64,000 nt of DNA from assembly GCF_022370635.2 (NCBI RefSeq), contig NZ_CP092362.2:5394001-5458000 (forward strand). Reading direction: 5' to 3'. Origin of the DNA: Mycolicibacterium crocinum (lineage in GTDB: Bacteria; Actinomycetota; Actinomycetes; Mycobacteriales; Mycobacteriaceae). Below, piece after piece: positions 9,067-18,099 of the stretch (positions are counted from its first letter, which is position 1; each line of letters begins with the position of its first letter). The notes under the pieces are model-generated. The model did not search any database. It was given only the letters and a program-made list of their open reading frames with translations, and was not told where the DNA came from. The position numbers were made by a program, and so were the translations under genes.

Positions 9067-10469
9067 TACTTGTCGCCTTCGTCGCGTAGCGCCCACTGCG
9101 GTCCGTCGGCGGTATCGGTCACCTCGATGCCGGCTTCCTTCAGCCGGTCGCGGATCTCATCGGCCAGCGCCCAGTCCCGGGTCTGGCGGGCGCCGTCCCG
9201 GCGGTTGAGCTCGGCACGCACCAGCACGTCAACGGCAGCCAGGGCCGCGGACGTCTCGTCACGGGTCTCCCACCGCTCGTCGAGCGGGTCGCAACCGAGA
9301 ATGCCCATCATCGAACGGATTTGGCGCGCCTTTGCCAGCGCGGTCTCGTGGTCACCGGCTTCGAGTGCCCGGTTGCCATCGGCGCGCGCGCTGTGCACCT
9401 CGGCCAGCGCTGCGGGCACGGCGAGGTCGTCGTCGAGTGCGGCGGCGAACTTCTCGGTCCAGGTGTCCGGCACCACGGCGCCCACGCGGGTGCGGACCCG
9501 GTGCAGGAAATCCTCGATGCCGGTGTAGGCCTTCACCGCATCCTGCAGGGCGTTCTCGGAGAACTCCAGCATCGACCGGTAGTGCGCACTTCCCAGGTAG
9601 TAGCGCAGCTCCGCGGGCCGGACCCGTTGCAGCACAGCGGGAATCGCCAGAACATTGCCCAGCGATTTACTCATCTTCTCCCCACCCATGGTGACCCAGC
9701 CGTTGTGCAGCCAGTACCGGGCGAAGCCGTCGCCCGCGGCGCGCGCCTGGGCGATCTCGTTCTCATGGTGTGGGAAGACCAAATCCATTCCACCGCAATG
9801 AATGTCGAATTCAGCACCGAGGTATTCGTGAGCCATCGCCACGCATTCGGAGTGCCAGCCGGGCCGGCCCGCTCCCCACGGTGTCGGCCATGACGGCTCG
9901 CCAGGCTTGGCGCCCTTCCACAGGGTGAAGTCACGCTGATCGCGCTTACCGGTCGCCACACCCTCGCCCTGGTGCACGTCGTCGATCTTGTGCCCGGAGA
10001 GCTTGCCGTACTCGGGGAAGCTCTGCACGTCGAAGTAGACGTCGCCGGCGCCGGTGTAGGCGTGGCCCGTGTCGATCAGGCGCTCGATGAGCTCGACGAT
10101 CTGGGTGATGTGTCCGGTTGCGCGCGGCTCCGCCGACGGCGGCAGCACGCCCAATGCGTCATAGGCCGCCGAGAACGCGCGCTCGTGGGTGGCTGCCCAC
10201 TCCCACCACGGCCGGCCGGCGTCAGCAGCCTTGGTGAGAATCTTGTCGTCGATGTCGGTGACGTTGCGGATGAACGCGACGTCGAAACCCTTGGCCATCA
10301 ACCAGCGGCGCAGCACGTCAAAGGCCACGCCACTGCGGACATGTCCGATGTGGGGCAGGCCCTGCACGGTGGCGCCGCACAGATAGATCGACGCGTGCCC
10401 GGGCCGGATCGGCGCGAAGTCGCGCACGGCACCGCTGTAGGTGTCGTGGAGTCGCAAGGTGCCGGTCAC
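9066..10469 (-). CDS. cysS: Cysteinyl-tRNA synthetase
   Basis: Class Ia synthetase of 467 residues. The HIGH motif is HIGH in GLPHIGHVRSG, the KMSKS motif is in GGEKMSKSLGN, and the zinc site begins with YLCGATVQG (here Cys in the usual place) with a later His/Cys group around HSECVAMAHE. It charges tRNA-Cys in the cytoplasm. It is followed without a gap by rlmB. The ATG start lies 28 bp downstream of the ispF stop, so carD-ispD-ispF-cysS-rlmB could form one long transcript. Mycobacteria also have the paralogue mshC; the standard length and N-terminus favour cysS. Confidence 0.95.
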   Translation of the reverse strand: MTGTLRLHDTYSGAVRDFAPIRPGHASIYLCGATVQGLPHIGHVRSGVAFDVLRRWLMAKGFDVAFIRNVTDIDDKILTKAADAGRPWWEWAATHERAFSAAYDALGVLPPSAEPRATGHITQIVELIERLIDTGHAYTGAGDVYFDVQSFPEYGKLSGHKIDDVHQGEGVATGKRDQRDFTLWKGAKPGEPSWPTPWGAGRPGWHSECVAMAHEYLGAEFDIHCGGMDLVFPHHENEIAQARAAGDGFARYWLHNGWVTMGGEKMSKSLGNVLAIPAVLQRVRPAELRYYLGSAHYRSMLEFSENALQDAVKAYTGIEDFLHRVRTRVGAVVPDTWTEKFAAALDDDLAVPAALAEVHSARADGNRALEAGDHETALAKARQIRSMMGILGCDPLDERWETRDETSAALAAVDVLVRAELNRRDGARQTRDWALADEIRDRLKEAGIEVTDTADGPQWALRDEGDK

Positions 10470-10497
10470 GACGCGCCAGCTTACCGGCCTGAACGGC

Positions 10498-10989
10498 TCA
10501 CTCAGGCATCGAGGCGGACCCGGCCACCACCAGCGCCGTGGCGATGGCCGCCATCCCCTCGCCGCGGCCCGTCAACCCCAGCCCGTCGGTGGTGGTCGCC
10601 GACACCGACACCGGCGCGCCCAGCAGCCCGGAAAGCAACCGCTGAGCCTCCTCCCGGCGTGGGCCCACCTTCGGGCGGTTGGCGACGACCTGGACCGCGG
10701 CGTTGCCGACGGTGAATCCCGCGGCGGTGAGCAGTTCGCGGACATGTTCGAGCATCCGGGCGCCGGTCACACCGCGCCACTGCGGCTGGTCCACCCCGAA
10801 CACCGTGCCCAGATCACCAAGCCCCGCGGCCGAGAGCAGGGCATCGCACAGTGCGTGTACGGCGACGTCACCGTCGGAGTGTCCAGAGCAGCCGTCGGCG
10901 CCGTCGAACAACAGGCCCAGCAGCCAGCAGGGCCGGCCGGACTCGATCGGATGGACGTCGGTACCCAACCCGACCCGAGGGATCGTCAT
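10498..10989 (-). CDS. ispF: 2-C-methyl-D-erythritol 2,4-cyclodiphosphate synthase
   Basis: MEP-pathway enzyme of 163 residues, a trimer that cyclises CDP-methylerythritol 2-phosphate. The metal-binding N-terminus GLGTDVHPIE and the signature SGHSDGDVAVHALCDALL are present, as is the GLTGRGEGMAA C-terminal signature. ATG 10989 overlaps the ispD stop by 4 bp (ATGA), so the two consecutive pathway genes are translationally coupled. Confidence 0.94.
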   Translation of the reverse strand: MTIPRVGLGTDVHPIESGRPCWLLGLLFDGADGCSGHSDGDVAVHALCDALLSAAGLGDLGTVFGVDQPQWRGVTGARMLEHVRELLTAAGFTVGNAAVQVVANRPKVGPRREEAQRLLSGLLGAPVSVSATTTDGLGLTGRGEGMAAIATALVVAGSASMPE

Positions 10990-11648
10990 GAGCTCAACAG
11001 CGCTTGCGCCAGCTGAAGATCCAACGGGGTGGTGATCTTGAAGGCCAGGGTGTCACCGGCGACGGTGTGCACCGGGGTGCCCAGGTACTCGACCAGCGAG
11101 GCGTCATCGGTGACGGCGGCGCCACCGGCACGCTCGTAGGCGCGGCGAAGCAGCGTGGTTTCGAATCCCTGCGGGGTCTGCACGGCACGCAGCCCGGACC
11201 GCTCGGGCGTCCCGAGCACCGCGCCGTTGGCGTCGACAGCCTTGATGGTGTCAGTCACGGGCAGGACCGGGATGACCGCTCGCAGACCCTCGCGAAGGGC
11301 GGCGACCACCCGCCTGATCTGTTCGACCGGCGTCAGCGGACGGGCGGCGTCGTGCACGAGAACGAATTCCGGATCGCCGATCGCATCCAGTGCACGCCGG
11401 ACGGTTTCCGGACGCTCCGGACCGCCCGCGACGACCGTGGCACGGCCGTCGAGCAGCAGTTTGGTTTCGTCGACCCGGTCGGCCGGGGCGGCCACCACCA
11501 CTCGGTCGATCACGCCGGAGGCCAGCAACCCTTCCACGGCGCGTTCGAGCATGGTTTGGCCACCGAGATCCACGAAAGCTTTCGGGATACCCGCGCCCAG
11601 CCGTTCACCGGAACCAGCGGCCGTGACGACCGCGACCGTGTCCGACAC
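10986..11648 (-). CDS. ispD: 2-C-methyl-D-erythritol 4-phosphate cytidylyltransferase
   Basis: MEP-pathway nucleotidyltransferase of 220 residues. The N-terminal CTP-binding loop TAAGSGERLGAGIPKAF is clear, and VHDAARPLTP and QTPQGFE match the family. GTG start, 17 bp after carD. Together with ispF it supplies isoprenoid precursors for menaquinone and polyprenyl carriers. Because CarD controls rRNA transcription, its position upstream of isoprenoid genes probably reflects growth-rate-linked expression. Confidence 0.94.
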   Translation of the reverse strand: MSDTVAVVTAAGSGERLGAGIPKAFVDLGGQTMLERAVEGLLASGVIDRVVVAAPADRVDETKLLLDGRATVVAGGPERPETVRRALDAIGDPEFVLVHDAARPLTPVEQIRRVVAALREGLRAVIPVLPVTDTIKAVDANGAVLGTPERSGLRAVQTPQGFETTLLRRAYERAGGAAVTDDASLVEYLGTPVHTVAGDTLAFKITTPLDLQLAQALLSS

Positions 11649-11665
11649 CGAACCCCTCAGGGGAG

Positions 11666-12154
11666 TCAGGACGCGGCGGCGAGCGCCTCGTCGAGAATGA
11701 TCGTGGCCTTCTCGTCGTCGGTGTTCTCAGCGAGGGCCAGCTCGCCGACAAGGATCTGCCGAGCCTTGGCCAGCATGCGCTTCTCGCCCGCCGACAGACC
11801 ACGCTCCTGATCCCGGCGCCACAGGTCGCGAACGACCTCGGCGACCTTGTTCACGTCGCCGGAGGCCAGCTTCTCGAGGTTGGCCTTGTAGCGGCGCGAC
11901 CAGTTGGTCGGCTCCTCGGTGTGCGGCGCGCGCAGAACCTGGAACACCTTGTCGAGGCCCTCCTGGCCGACAACGTCGCGGACGCCGACATATTCGGCAT
12001 TGTCAGCGGGAACTCGGACAGTGAGGTCTCCCTGGGACACCTTCAGAACGAGGTATTCCTTCTGTTCGCCTTTGATGGTCCGGGTTTCAATGGCCTCGAT
12101 CAACGCAGCACCGTGGTGTGGATAGACAACGGTGTCTCCGACCTTAAAAATCAT
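11666..12154 (-). CDS. carD: RNA polymerase-binding transcription factor CarD
   Basis: CarD of 162 residues, essential in mycobacteria, binding the RNAP beta subunit and stabilising the open complex, notably at rRNA promoters. The N-terminal RNAP-interaction (Tudor-like) domain begins MIFKVGDTVVYPHHG. The C-terminal helical domain includes the conserved DNA-contacting Trp in RDLWRRDQERGL. ATG 12154 is preceded by a strong GAAAGGGG Shine-Dalgarno, which decides the start over an in-frame upstream codon at 12214. It leads the carD-ispD-ispF run. Confidence 0.96.
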   Translation of the reverse strand: MIFKVGDTVVYPHHGAALIEAIETRTIKGEQKEYLVLKVSQGDLTVRVPADNAEYVGVRDVVGQEGLDKVFQVLRAPHTEEPTNWSRRYKANLEKLASGDVNKVAEVVRDLWRRDQERGLSAGEKRMLAKARQILVGELALAENTDDEKATIILDEALAAAS

Positions 12155-12460
12155 CAGTTTCGAGCCCCTTTCACACTGCAATGTTAGCACGGGGGCCGAC
12201 AGCGTGCGGAACAACGATGCAGGTCAGGGGCACCATAGGTGAAGAGTGGGGGTTGACAGGGTGACGAAAGCGTGCAACGCGGGCCCCCGCAATGACGTCG
12301 AAGACACTGCTCAGCACACCCCGCCCGGGCCGCCGTCGCGGACTTCTTCGCCCCACCTCGTGAACCCTCAGCTACCGCCTCGCCGCGCCACCTACTACTG
12401 TGCATAGTCGAACGCGGCGGCGCTTGTGCGCCGTCCACACGGGCCGAGCAGGAGGCTGTT
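12155..12460. promoter_or_regulatory. Divergent promoter region carD / lpqE
   Basis: This 306-bp intergenic region holds no coding sequence I would support. On the minus strand a -10-like TAACAT at 12181-12186 lies 27 bp before the carD start. On the plus strand TTGACA occurs at 12253-12258 without a good -10 at the right spacing, and CATAGT near 12400 could be a -10 for lpqE. These are visual matches only. Confidence 0.4.
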
Positions 12461-13009
12461 GTGAACCGCTTGACGAATCGCCTCGTCGCCGCATCCGCTG
12501 GCCTTGCCGCCTGCGGCCTGATCCTGACGGGGTGCGGTACGGGCCAGATCTCGCAGACCGCCGATCAACAGTCGGCCGTCAACGGCGCGACTGCCAATGT
12601 CGCGAACATCGCCCTGCGCAATGTCCACATCCAGGCAGTGCAGACCGGTGACTCACTGAAGCCCGGCCGCGCCGTCGAGTTGATCTTCGCCGCGGCAAAC
12701 ATCTCCCCGGACACCAACGACAAGCTGGTCAGCATCAGCTCCGAGGTGGGATCGGTCGCGCTGACGGGTAACACGTCGATCCCGGCCGGCAGCTCGCTGA
12801 TCGTCGGCAGCGCCGACGGCCAGCCCGAAGCGGCGCCGATGGGCACTGCGCAGCCGGCCAAGGCGGAGGTCACCCTCAGCCAGCCGATCACCAACGGAAT
12901 GACGTACGGCTTCACGTTCAACTTCGAGAAGGCCGGCCAGGCGACCGTCCAGGTGCCGATTTCGGCGGGCGGCGCAGAGCGGCAGGGCGAGCCCGCCGGC
13001 CACGAGTGA
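12461..13009 (+). CDS. lpqE: Lipoprotein LpqE
   Basis: Mycobacterial lipoprotein of 182 residues, exported and anchored by Cys (lipobox LTGC at about residues 23-26). The mature part is a predicted beta-rich domain (TVQVPIS near the end) with a hydrophilic Gly/Glu tail. Its biochemical role is not established. GTG 12461 starts the signal peptide and is favoured over the frame-shifted ORF at 12400. It sits upstream of radA exactly as Rv3584 does in M. tuberculosis, by recalled synteny. Confidence 0.85.
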   Translation: MNRLTNRLVAASAGLAACGLILTGCGTGQISQTADQQSAVNGATANVANIALRNVHIQAVQTGDSLKPGRAVELIFAAANISPDTNDKLVSISSEVGSVALTGNTSIPAGSSLIVGSADGQPEAAPMGTAQPAKAEVTLSQPITNGMTYGFTFNFEKAGQATVQVPISAGGAERQGEPAGHE

Positions 13010-13065
13010 GCTGACACGGGCCGCGAATCCGCGGATCTGTCAGACCGACCCGATAGCGTCACGGC

Positions 13066-14514
13066 GTGGCCAAGGCGCGTTCGCAATATCGCTGTTCGGA
13101 ATGCCGCCATGTCATGGCCAAATGGGTTGGCCGCTGCCCTGAGTGCGGAACCTGGGGCACCGTCGACGAGGTAGCCGCCGCGAGTGCCGCCGGCAGTACC
13201 GCGCAGCGCGCGGTCGTGCCCTCCTCCCCCGCCGTGCCGATCAGCTCCATCAATCCGGACCGCACCCGCCACTTCCCCACCGGCGTGGACGAACTCGACC
13301 GGGTACTCGGCGGCGGTGTGGTGCCCGGCTCGGTCAGCCTGCTCGCCGGTGATCCCGGGGTCGGCAAGTCCACGCTGCTGCTCGACGTGGTGCACCGGTG
13401 GGCGGCATCGGGCCGGCGGGCGCTGTACGTCTCCGGCGAGGAGTCGGCCGGCCAGATCCGGATGCGGGCGGAGCGGACCGGTTGCACCCATGACGAGGTG
13501 TTCCTGGCCGCGGAAACCGACGTCAACACCGTGCTCGGCCACATCGACGCGGTGCAACCCAGTCTTGTGGTGGTCGATTCGGTGCAGACGATGACCGCCG
13601 GGGACACCGACGGCGTGGTCGGCGGGGTCACTCAGGTTCGCGCGGTGACGACGGCGCTGACCGCCGCGGCCAAATCGAGCGGTGTGGCGCTGCTGTTGGT
13701 CGGTCACGTCACCAAGGACGGTGCGATCGCCGGGCCGCGATCGCTGGAGCATCTGGTGGACGTGGTGCTGCACTTCGAAGGCGACCGAAACTCCACCCTG
13801 CGGATGGTCCGCGGTGTCAAGAACCGCTTCGGCGCCTCCGACGAGGTCGGCTGTTTCGTCTTGCAGGACAACGGGATTCAAGGTATCTCCGATCCCTCCG
13901 GGTTGTTCCTCGATGACCGGCCCAACCCGGTGCCCGGCACCGCGGTGACCGTCGCGCTCGACGGCAAACGTCCGCTGATCGGCGAGGTGCAGGCGCTGCT
14001 GGCCTACCGCCCCGAAAACGCGCCGCAGCGCCGTGCGGTCAGCGGGGTGGACAGTTCTCGCGCGGCGATGATCGCCGCGGTGCTCGAGCGGCGGGCCGGC
14101 CTGAAGGTCAGTGCCACCGACATCTACCTGTCCACCGTCGGCGGGATGCGGTTGATGGATCCCTCCTCGGACCTGGCGGTCGCGATGGCGATGGCGTCCG
14201 CGTACGCCGATCTGCCGCTGCCCACCACCACCGTGGTGATCGGCGAAGTCGGGCTGGCCGGCGACCTGCGACGGGTCACCGGGATGGATCGCCGGCTGGC
14301 CGAGGCGGCCCGCCTGGGCTTCACCGAGGCGCTCGTGCCGGTCGGATGCGGCGCGGTCCCCAAGGGCTTCAAAGCCATCGAATCGGCGACCATCGGCGAC
14401 GCGCTGCGCTCGATGTTGTCGATCGCGAAACGGCCCTACGACAAGGTCGTTACGCAACTTCGGCGGGAGGGGTCGAGTAACGACCTCGACGCAGTGGACA
14501 ATAAGTGGCTGTGA
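13066..14514 (+). CDS. radA: DNA repair protein RadA
   Basis: RecA-like recombination-intermediate helicase of 482 residues. An N-terminal C4 zinc finger (CSECRHV...CPECG) is followed by Walker A GDPGVGKST, a RadA-specific KNRFG motif (VKNRFGASDEVG) and a C-terminal Lon-protease-like domain (YLSTVGGMRLMDPSSDLAVAMA region). GTG start 56 bp after lpqE. Its 3' end overlaps disA by 10 bp. RadA binding to DisA is known to lower c-di-AMP synthesis in some bacteria, so the coupling is functionally meaningful. Confidence 0.95.
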   Translation: MAKARSQYRCSECRHVMAKWVGRCPECGTWGTVDEVAAASAAGSTAQRAVVPSSPAVPISSINPDRTRHFPTGVDELDRVLGGGVVPGSVSLLAGDPGVGKSTLLLDVVHRWAASGRRALYVSGEESAGQIRMRAERTGCTHDEVFLAAETDVNTVLGHIDAVQPSLVVVDSVQTMTAGDTDGVVGGVTQVRAVTTALTAAAKSSGVALLLVGHVTKDGAIAGPRSLEHLVDVVLHFEGDRNSTLRMVRGVKNRFGASDEVGCFVLQDNGIQGISDPSGLFLDDRPNPVPGTAVTVALDGKRPLIGEVQALLAYRPENAPQRRAVSGVDSSRAAMIAAVLERRAGLKVSATDIYLSTVGGMRLMDPSSDLAVAMAMASAYADLPLPTTTVVIGEVGLAGDLRRVTGMDRRLAEAARLGFTEALVPVGCGAVPKGFKAIESATIGDALRSMLSIAKRPYDKVVTQLRREGSSNDLDAVDNKWL

Positions 14515-15620
14515 GCACCGTCAACGGGGTCAACGGCTCTGCGCAGCCGACGGCCGCCACGCTGCGCGAGACCATCGGGCGGCTGGCGCCGGGCACGGCC
14601 CTGCGCGACGGCCTTGAGCGCATTCTGCGTGGTCGCACGGGCGCGCTGATCGTGCTCGGCTACGACGAGCGGGTGGAAACGATCTGCGACGGCGGGTTCT
14701 CCCTCGATGTCCGGTTCGCGCCGACCCGGCTGCGTGAGCTGTCGAAGATGGACGGCGCCGTCGTGTTGTCCACCGACGGCAGCCGGATCGTGCGCGCCAA
14801 CGTCCAGCTGGTGCCCGATCCGACGATTCCCACCGACGAGTCCGGAACCCGGCACCGCTCCGCCGAGCGCACCGCGATCCAGACCGGCTATCCGGTGGTC
14901 TCGGTCAGCCACTCGATGAACATCGTCACCGTGTACGTCGCCGGCGAACGCCATGTGGTCGCCGACTCGGCGACCATCCTGTCGCGGGCCAACCAGGCGA
15001 TCGCGACGCTGGAACGCTACAAAGCTCGCCTCGACGAGGTGTCCCGGCAGCTGTCCACCGCCGAGATCGAAGACTTCGTCACCCTGCGCGACGTCATGAC
15101 CGTGGTGCAGCGACTGGAGATGGTTCGTCGTATCGGGCTCGAAATCGATTACGACGCAGTCGAACTCGGCACCGACGGCCGGCAGCTGCGGCTGCAGCTC
15201 GAGGAACTTCTCGGCGGCAACGACACCGCGCGCGAGTTGATCATGCGCGACTACCACGCCAACCCCGACCCGCCGTCGAAGGCTCAGGTCGCCTCGACGC
15301 TGGCCGAACTGGACTCACTGTCCGACACCGAGCTGCTGGACTTCACCGCGCTGTCACGAGTGTTTGGCTACCCCTCCACGGCCGAGGCACAGGATTCGGC
15401 ACTCAGCGCCCGCGGCTATCGCGCGATGGCCGGCATCCCGCGCCTGCAGTTCGCTCACGTGGACCTGTTGGTGCGCCGTTTCGGATCCCTGCAGGGGCTG
15501 CTGGCCGCCAGTGCCACCGACCTCCAGTCGGTCGAAGGCATCGGCGCGATGTGGGCACGCCACGTCCGCGAGGGTTTGTCGCAGCTGGCCGAGTCGACGA
15601 TCGCCGACCGGCTGGTCTAG
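14505..15620 (+). CDS. disA: DNA integrity scanning diadenylate cyclase DisA
   Basis: Makes cyclic di-AMP from two ATP; 371 residues. The DAC domain contains the DGA motif (residues 83-85, KMDGAVVLS) and the RHRSA motif (116-120). A helical linker follows, then a C-terminal helix-hairpin-helix DNA-binding region (SVEGIGAMWARHV). GTG 14505 is used; GTG 14511 two codons later is possible. It overlaps radA by 10 bp. A strong hairpin immediately downstream should end the transcript. Confidence 0.95.
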   Translation: MAVSTVNGVNGSAQPTAATLRETIGRLAPGTALRDGLERILRGRTGALIVLGYDERVETICDGGFSLDVRFAPTRLRELSKMDGAVVLSTDGSRIVRANVQLVPDPTIPTDESGTRHRSAERTAIQTGYPVVSVSHSMNIVTVYVAGERHVVADSATILSRANQAIATLERYKARLDEVSRQLSTAEIEDFVTLRDVMTVVQRLEMVRRIGLEIDYDAVELGTDGRQLRLQLEELLGGNDTARELIMRDYHANPDPPSKAQVASTLAELDSLSDTELLDFTALSRVFGYPSTAEAQDSALSARGYRAMAGIPRLQFAHVDLLVRRFGSLQGLLAASATDLQSVEGIGAMWARHVREGLSQLAESTIADRLV

Positions 15621-15629
15621 CCGACGTCG

Positions 15630-15681
15630 AGATAGCACTGAGGGCGAAGAATCGGTCGATTCTTCGCCCTCAGTGCTATCT
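15630..15681. terminator. 24-bp perfect inverted repeat between disA and the convergent gene
   Basis: Arms 15630-15653 and 15658-15681 are perfect reverse complements around a 4-nt loop. The hairpin starts 10 bp after the disA stop and ends 7 bp before the stop of the convergent gene, so it can serve both transcripts. There is no U-tract, as is frequent in mycobacterial terminators. Confidence 0.85.
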
Positions 15682-15687
15682 GAATGC

Positions 15688-16512
15688 TTACCCCGCGGGT
15701 GCGGGTGCCGGCGGCGGGGCCTCACCCGGCGCTCCGGCAGGCACCTGCTGACCGGGCGCGGCGCCCGGCGGCGGCGCGTCGGCCAGAATGAACGGCACCG
15801 TCGCCGAACGCAGATTGCCCAGCTGGACCACGAGGTTGTAGGTGCCGGGTCCGATCGGCTGGCGGGGCAGCGGACACTGCGGTGCGGAGCCCATGCCGGT
15901 CCAGGTGACCTCGGTGGTCACCTGCTCACCCGGATTGAACGTCTTGACCAGCGTCTCGTTCGACGGCGCGCAGTCCAGGTTCGACCACAGGCGCTTGCCG
16001 TCCAGCGAGTAGACGTAGGCGGCCAGCACGGCGGCGCCGACGTCACGCTTGCAGGCCACCAGACCGATGTTGGTGACGACCATCGTGAACTTCGGCTGAT
16101 CACCGATCGCGTACTGCGGCTGGTTGGTGATGCCCTTGACCGCCAGGTTGGAGTCCGGGCAGTCGTCGCCCTCCTTGAGCACCGGCGGCGGCATGACGGC
16201 CTCGGTGGGCGTCGGCGCGACCGAAGCCGCGACTGGGCCCGACGGGCCGGCCGCCGGCGGTGGCGGCGCGACGACGGGAGTCTTGTTCTCCGGCTGTGGG
16301 TTCTGCGGTTGGGCCGCGGATGTGGGCTTCGCGCCGCTCTTCGAATCCGAGCCACCGCTGAAGATGATGACGGCCACCCCGACCACGATTGCGGTAACTA
16401 CCGCGACGATGCCGATCGCGAGGGCACGGCGTCGCCAATAGATTTGCGAGGGTAGAGGTCCACGCGGTTCCAGATCCAGATCCAGCACGTTTCCACGGTA
16501 AGGCCAGGTCAC
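15688..16512 (-). CDS. Conserved mycobacterial membrane-anchored protein (Rv3587c-like)
   Basis: Protein of 274 residues with one N-terminal transmembrane helix (about residues 29-51), a Pro/Ala-rich linker, and an extracytoplasmic beta-rich domain that contains four cysteines (DDCPDSN, ACKRDV, DCAPSN, QCPLPR) likely to pair as disulfides. A Pro/Ala/Gly-rich tail ends the protein. No enzymatic motif is visible. GTG 16512 is used; GTG 16488 is an alternative. The segment ITNQPQYAIGDQPKFTMVV resembles immunoglobulin-like adhesin modules, but this is only an impression. Confidence 0.75.
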   Translation of the reverse strand: MTWPYRGNVLDLDLEPRGPLPSQIYWRRRALAIGIVAVVTAIVVGVAVIIFSGGSDSKSGAKPTSAAQPQNPQPENKTPVVAPPPPAAGPSGPVAASVAPTPTEAVMPPPVLKEGDDCPDSNLAVKGITNQPQYAIGDQPKFTMVVTNIGLVACKRDVGAAVLAAYVYSLDGKRLWSNLDCAPSNETLVKTFNPGEQVTTEVTWTGMGSAPQCPLPRQPIGPGTYNLVVQLGNLRSATVPFILADAPPPGAAPGQQVPAGAPGEAPPPAPAPAG

Positions 16513-16568
16513 CGCGAGTTGTCCGACCCCGCTCGGCGTGTCGCCTTGTTAGCTAGCTGGAAAAATGG

Positions 16569-17186
16569 TTATTCGCCGATATCGCCGAGGTGTTCACGCA
16601 GCACGACTTTGCCGTCGGCGAGGTGATACGTCAGGCCGACGATGGCCAGTGTGCCGGCGGCGACCCGCTCAGAAATCAGTGCCGACCGCGACATCAGCTG
16701 CGAACCGGTCTCGATGACGTGGCGGGCCTCGAACTCATCGACGCGCTCCAGCCCTTCGCGGCGGCCGGCCAGGATTGACGGGGTGACCCGCTCGACGATG
16801 TCGCGGATATAGCCCCCGGGGATTTCTCCGTCATCGAGCGCGTTCAAGGTCGCCTGCACCGCACCGCAGCTGTCATGGCCGAGAACGGCGATCAGCGGGA
16901 CGTTGAGCACGCCGACCGCGTACTCGATGGAACCGAGCACCGCGGAATCGATGACGTGGCCCGCGGTGCGCACCACAAACATGTCACCGAGGCCCTGGTC
17001 GAAGATCAGCTCGGCGGCGACCCGGCTGTCACCGCAGCCGAAGAGGACCGCGGTCGGCGTCTGACCTGCCGCCAGTCGCGCGCGGTCCTCGATGCTCTGG
17101 CTGGGATGCTGTGGCTGGCCGGCGACGAATCGCTCGTTACCCTCTTTGAGTGCCTTCCAAGCTGTTATCGGGCTGGTGTTCGGCAT
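16569..17186 (-). CDS. canB: Beta-class carbonic anhydrase
   Basis: Zinc enzyme of 205 residues interconverting CO2 and bicarbonate. Expected zinc ligands are Cys51, His104 and Cys107, with the Asp53-Arg55 dyad in CGDSR, and the second group in GHDSCGAV. ATG 17186 (MPNTSP) is chosen over ATG 17195 because it matches the mycobacterial homologue Rv3588c as remembered. It diverges from mutY with 37 bp between start codons. Confidence 0.92.
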   Translation of the reverse strand: MPNTSPITAWKALKEGNERFVAGQPQHPSQSIEDRARLAAGQTPTAVLFGCGDSRVAAELIFDQGLGDMFVVRTAGHVIDSAVLGSIEYAVGVLNVPLIAVLGHDSCGAVQATLNALDDGEIPGGYIRDIVERVTPSILAGRREGLERVDEFEARHVIETGSQLMSRSALISERVAAGTLAIVGLTYHLADGKVVLREHLGDIGE

Positions 17187-17223
17187 GGCCACCATTCTGC
17201 CTTGTCTTTCGCGTCAGGTTTCT

Positions 17224-18099
17224 ATGAGTCCCATTAGTGCTGAACTCGTCGACTGGTACGGGCGTGCGCGGCGCGATCTGCCGTGGCGCAAACCGGACGT
17301 GACGGCGTGGCAGATCCTGGTGAGCGAGTTCATGCTGCAGCAGACTCCGGTCGCGCGGGTCGCGCCGATCTGGCTGGACTGGATCGCCCGCTGGCCGACC
17401 CCGTCGGCGACGGCGGCGGCCAGTGCCGCGGACGTGCTGCGCGCCTGGGGCAAGCTCGGATATCCCCGGCGGGCCAAGCGCCTGCACGAGTGCGCGATCA
17501 CGATCGCCACCGAGCATGACGATCGGGTGCCCGACGACGTCGAGGTGCTGCTGACGCTGCCCGGCGTCGGCTCCTACACCGCCCGGGCGATCGCGTGTTT
17601 CGCCTACCAGCAGAGTGTGCCGGTGGTCGACACCAACGTGCGACGCGTCGTGGCACGCGCGATCCACGGTTTGGCTGATGCCGGAAATCCCTCTGCAACA
17701 CGCGATATGGCTGATGTGGCGGCGCTGATGCCGAACGACGATACGGCGCCGGTGTTTTCGGCCGCACTCATGGAACTCGGCGCGACGGTGTGCACGGCCC
17801 GTGCACCCAAGTGCGGGGTATGCCCGCTGAGCGTGTGTGCCTGGCGCGCGGCCGGGCATCCGCCGGCCACCACCGCGCCGAGGCCCACCCAGCGTTACGC
17901 CGGCACCGATCGGCAGGTGCGAGGCAAGTTGTTGGATGTGTTGCGCGCCAGCGTATCTCCGGTACCGCGCGAGCAACTCGATGTGGTGTGGCTGACCGAC
18001 ACCGCGCAGCGCGACCGCGCGCTGGACTCGCTTCTGGTGGACGGATTGGTGGAACAGACGGCCGACGGGCGGTTCGCGCTGTGCGGTGAAGGCGACTAG
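17224..18099 (+). CDS. mutY: Adenine DNA glycosylase MutY
   Basis: Base-excision repair enzyme that removes adenine opposite 8-oxoguanine; 291 residues. Catalytic Glu35 (SEFMLQQT), the helix-hairpin-helix LPGVGSYTA (112-120), catalytic Asp136 (VDTNVRR) and a [4Fe-4S] cysteine set C190-x6-C197-x2-C200-x4-C205 are all visible. The C-terminal part is short relative to the E. coli MutT-like domain. ATG 17224 is used; an in-frame ORF extends to 17092 but would run into canB. The stop shares 4 bp with the convergent regulator gene. Confidence 0.92.
   Translation: MSPISAELVDWYGRARRDLPWRKPDVTAWQILVSEFMLQQTPVARVAPIWLDWIARWPTPSATAAASAADVLRAWGKLGYPRRAKRLHECAITIATEHDDRVPDDVEVLLTLPGVGSYTARAIACFAYQQSVPVVDTNVRRVVARAIHGLADAGNPSATRDMADVAALMPNDDTAPVFSAALMELGATVCTARAPKCGVCPLSVCAWRAAGHPPATTAPRPTQRYAGTDRQVRGKLLDVLRASVSPVPREQLDVVWLTDTAQRDRALDSLLVDGLVEQTADGRFALCGEGD

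Noticed and set aside
12565..14457. A 630-residue minus-strand ORF opposite lpqE and radA
   Set aside because: It is the complement of well-supported genes, rich in Arg/His/Gly/Asp strings typical of high-G+C shadow frames, and shows no domain.
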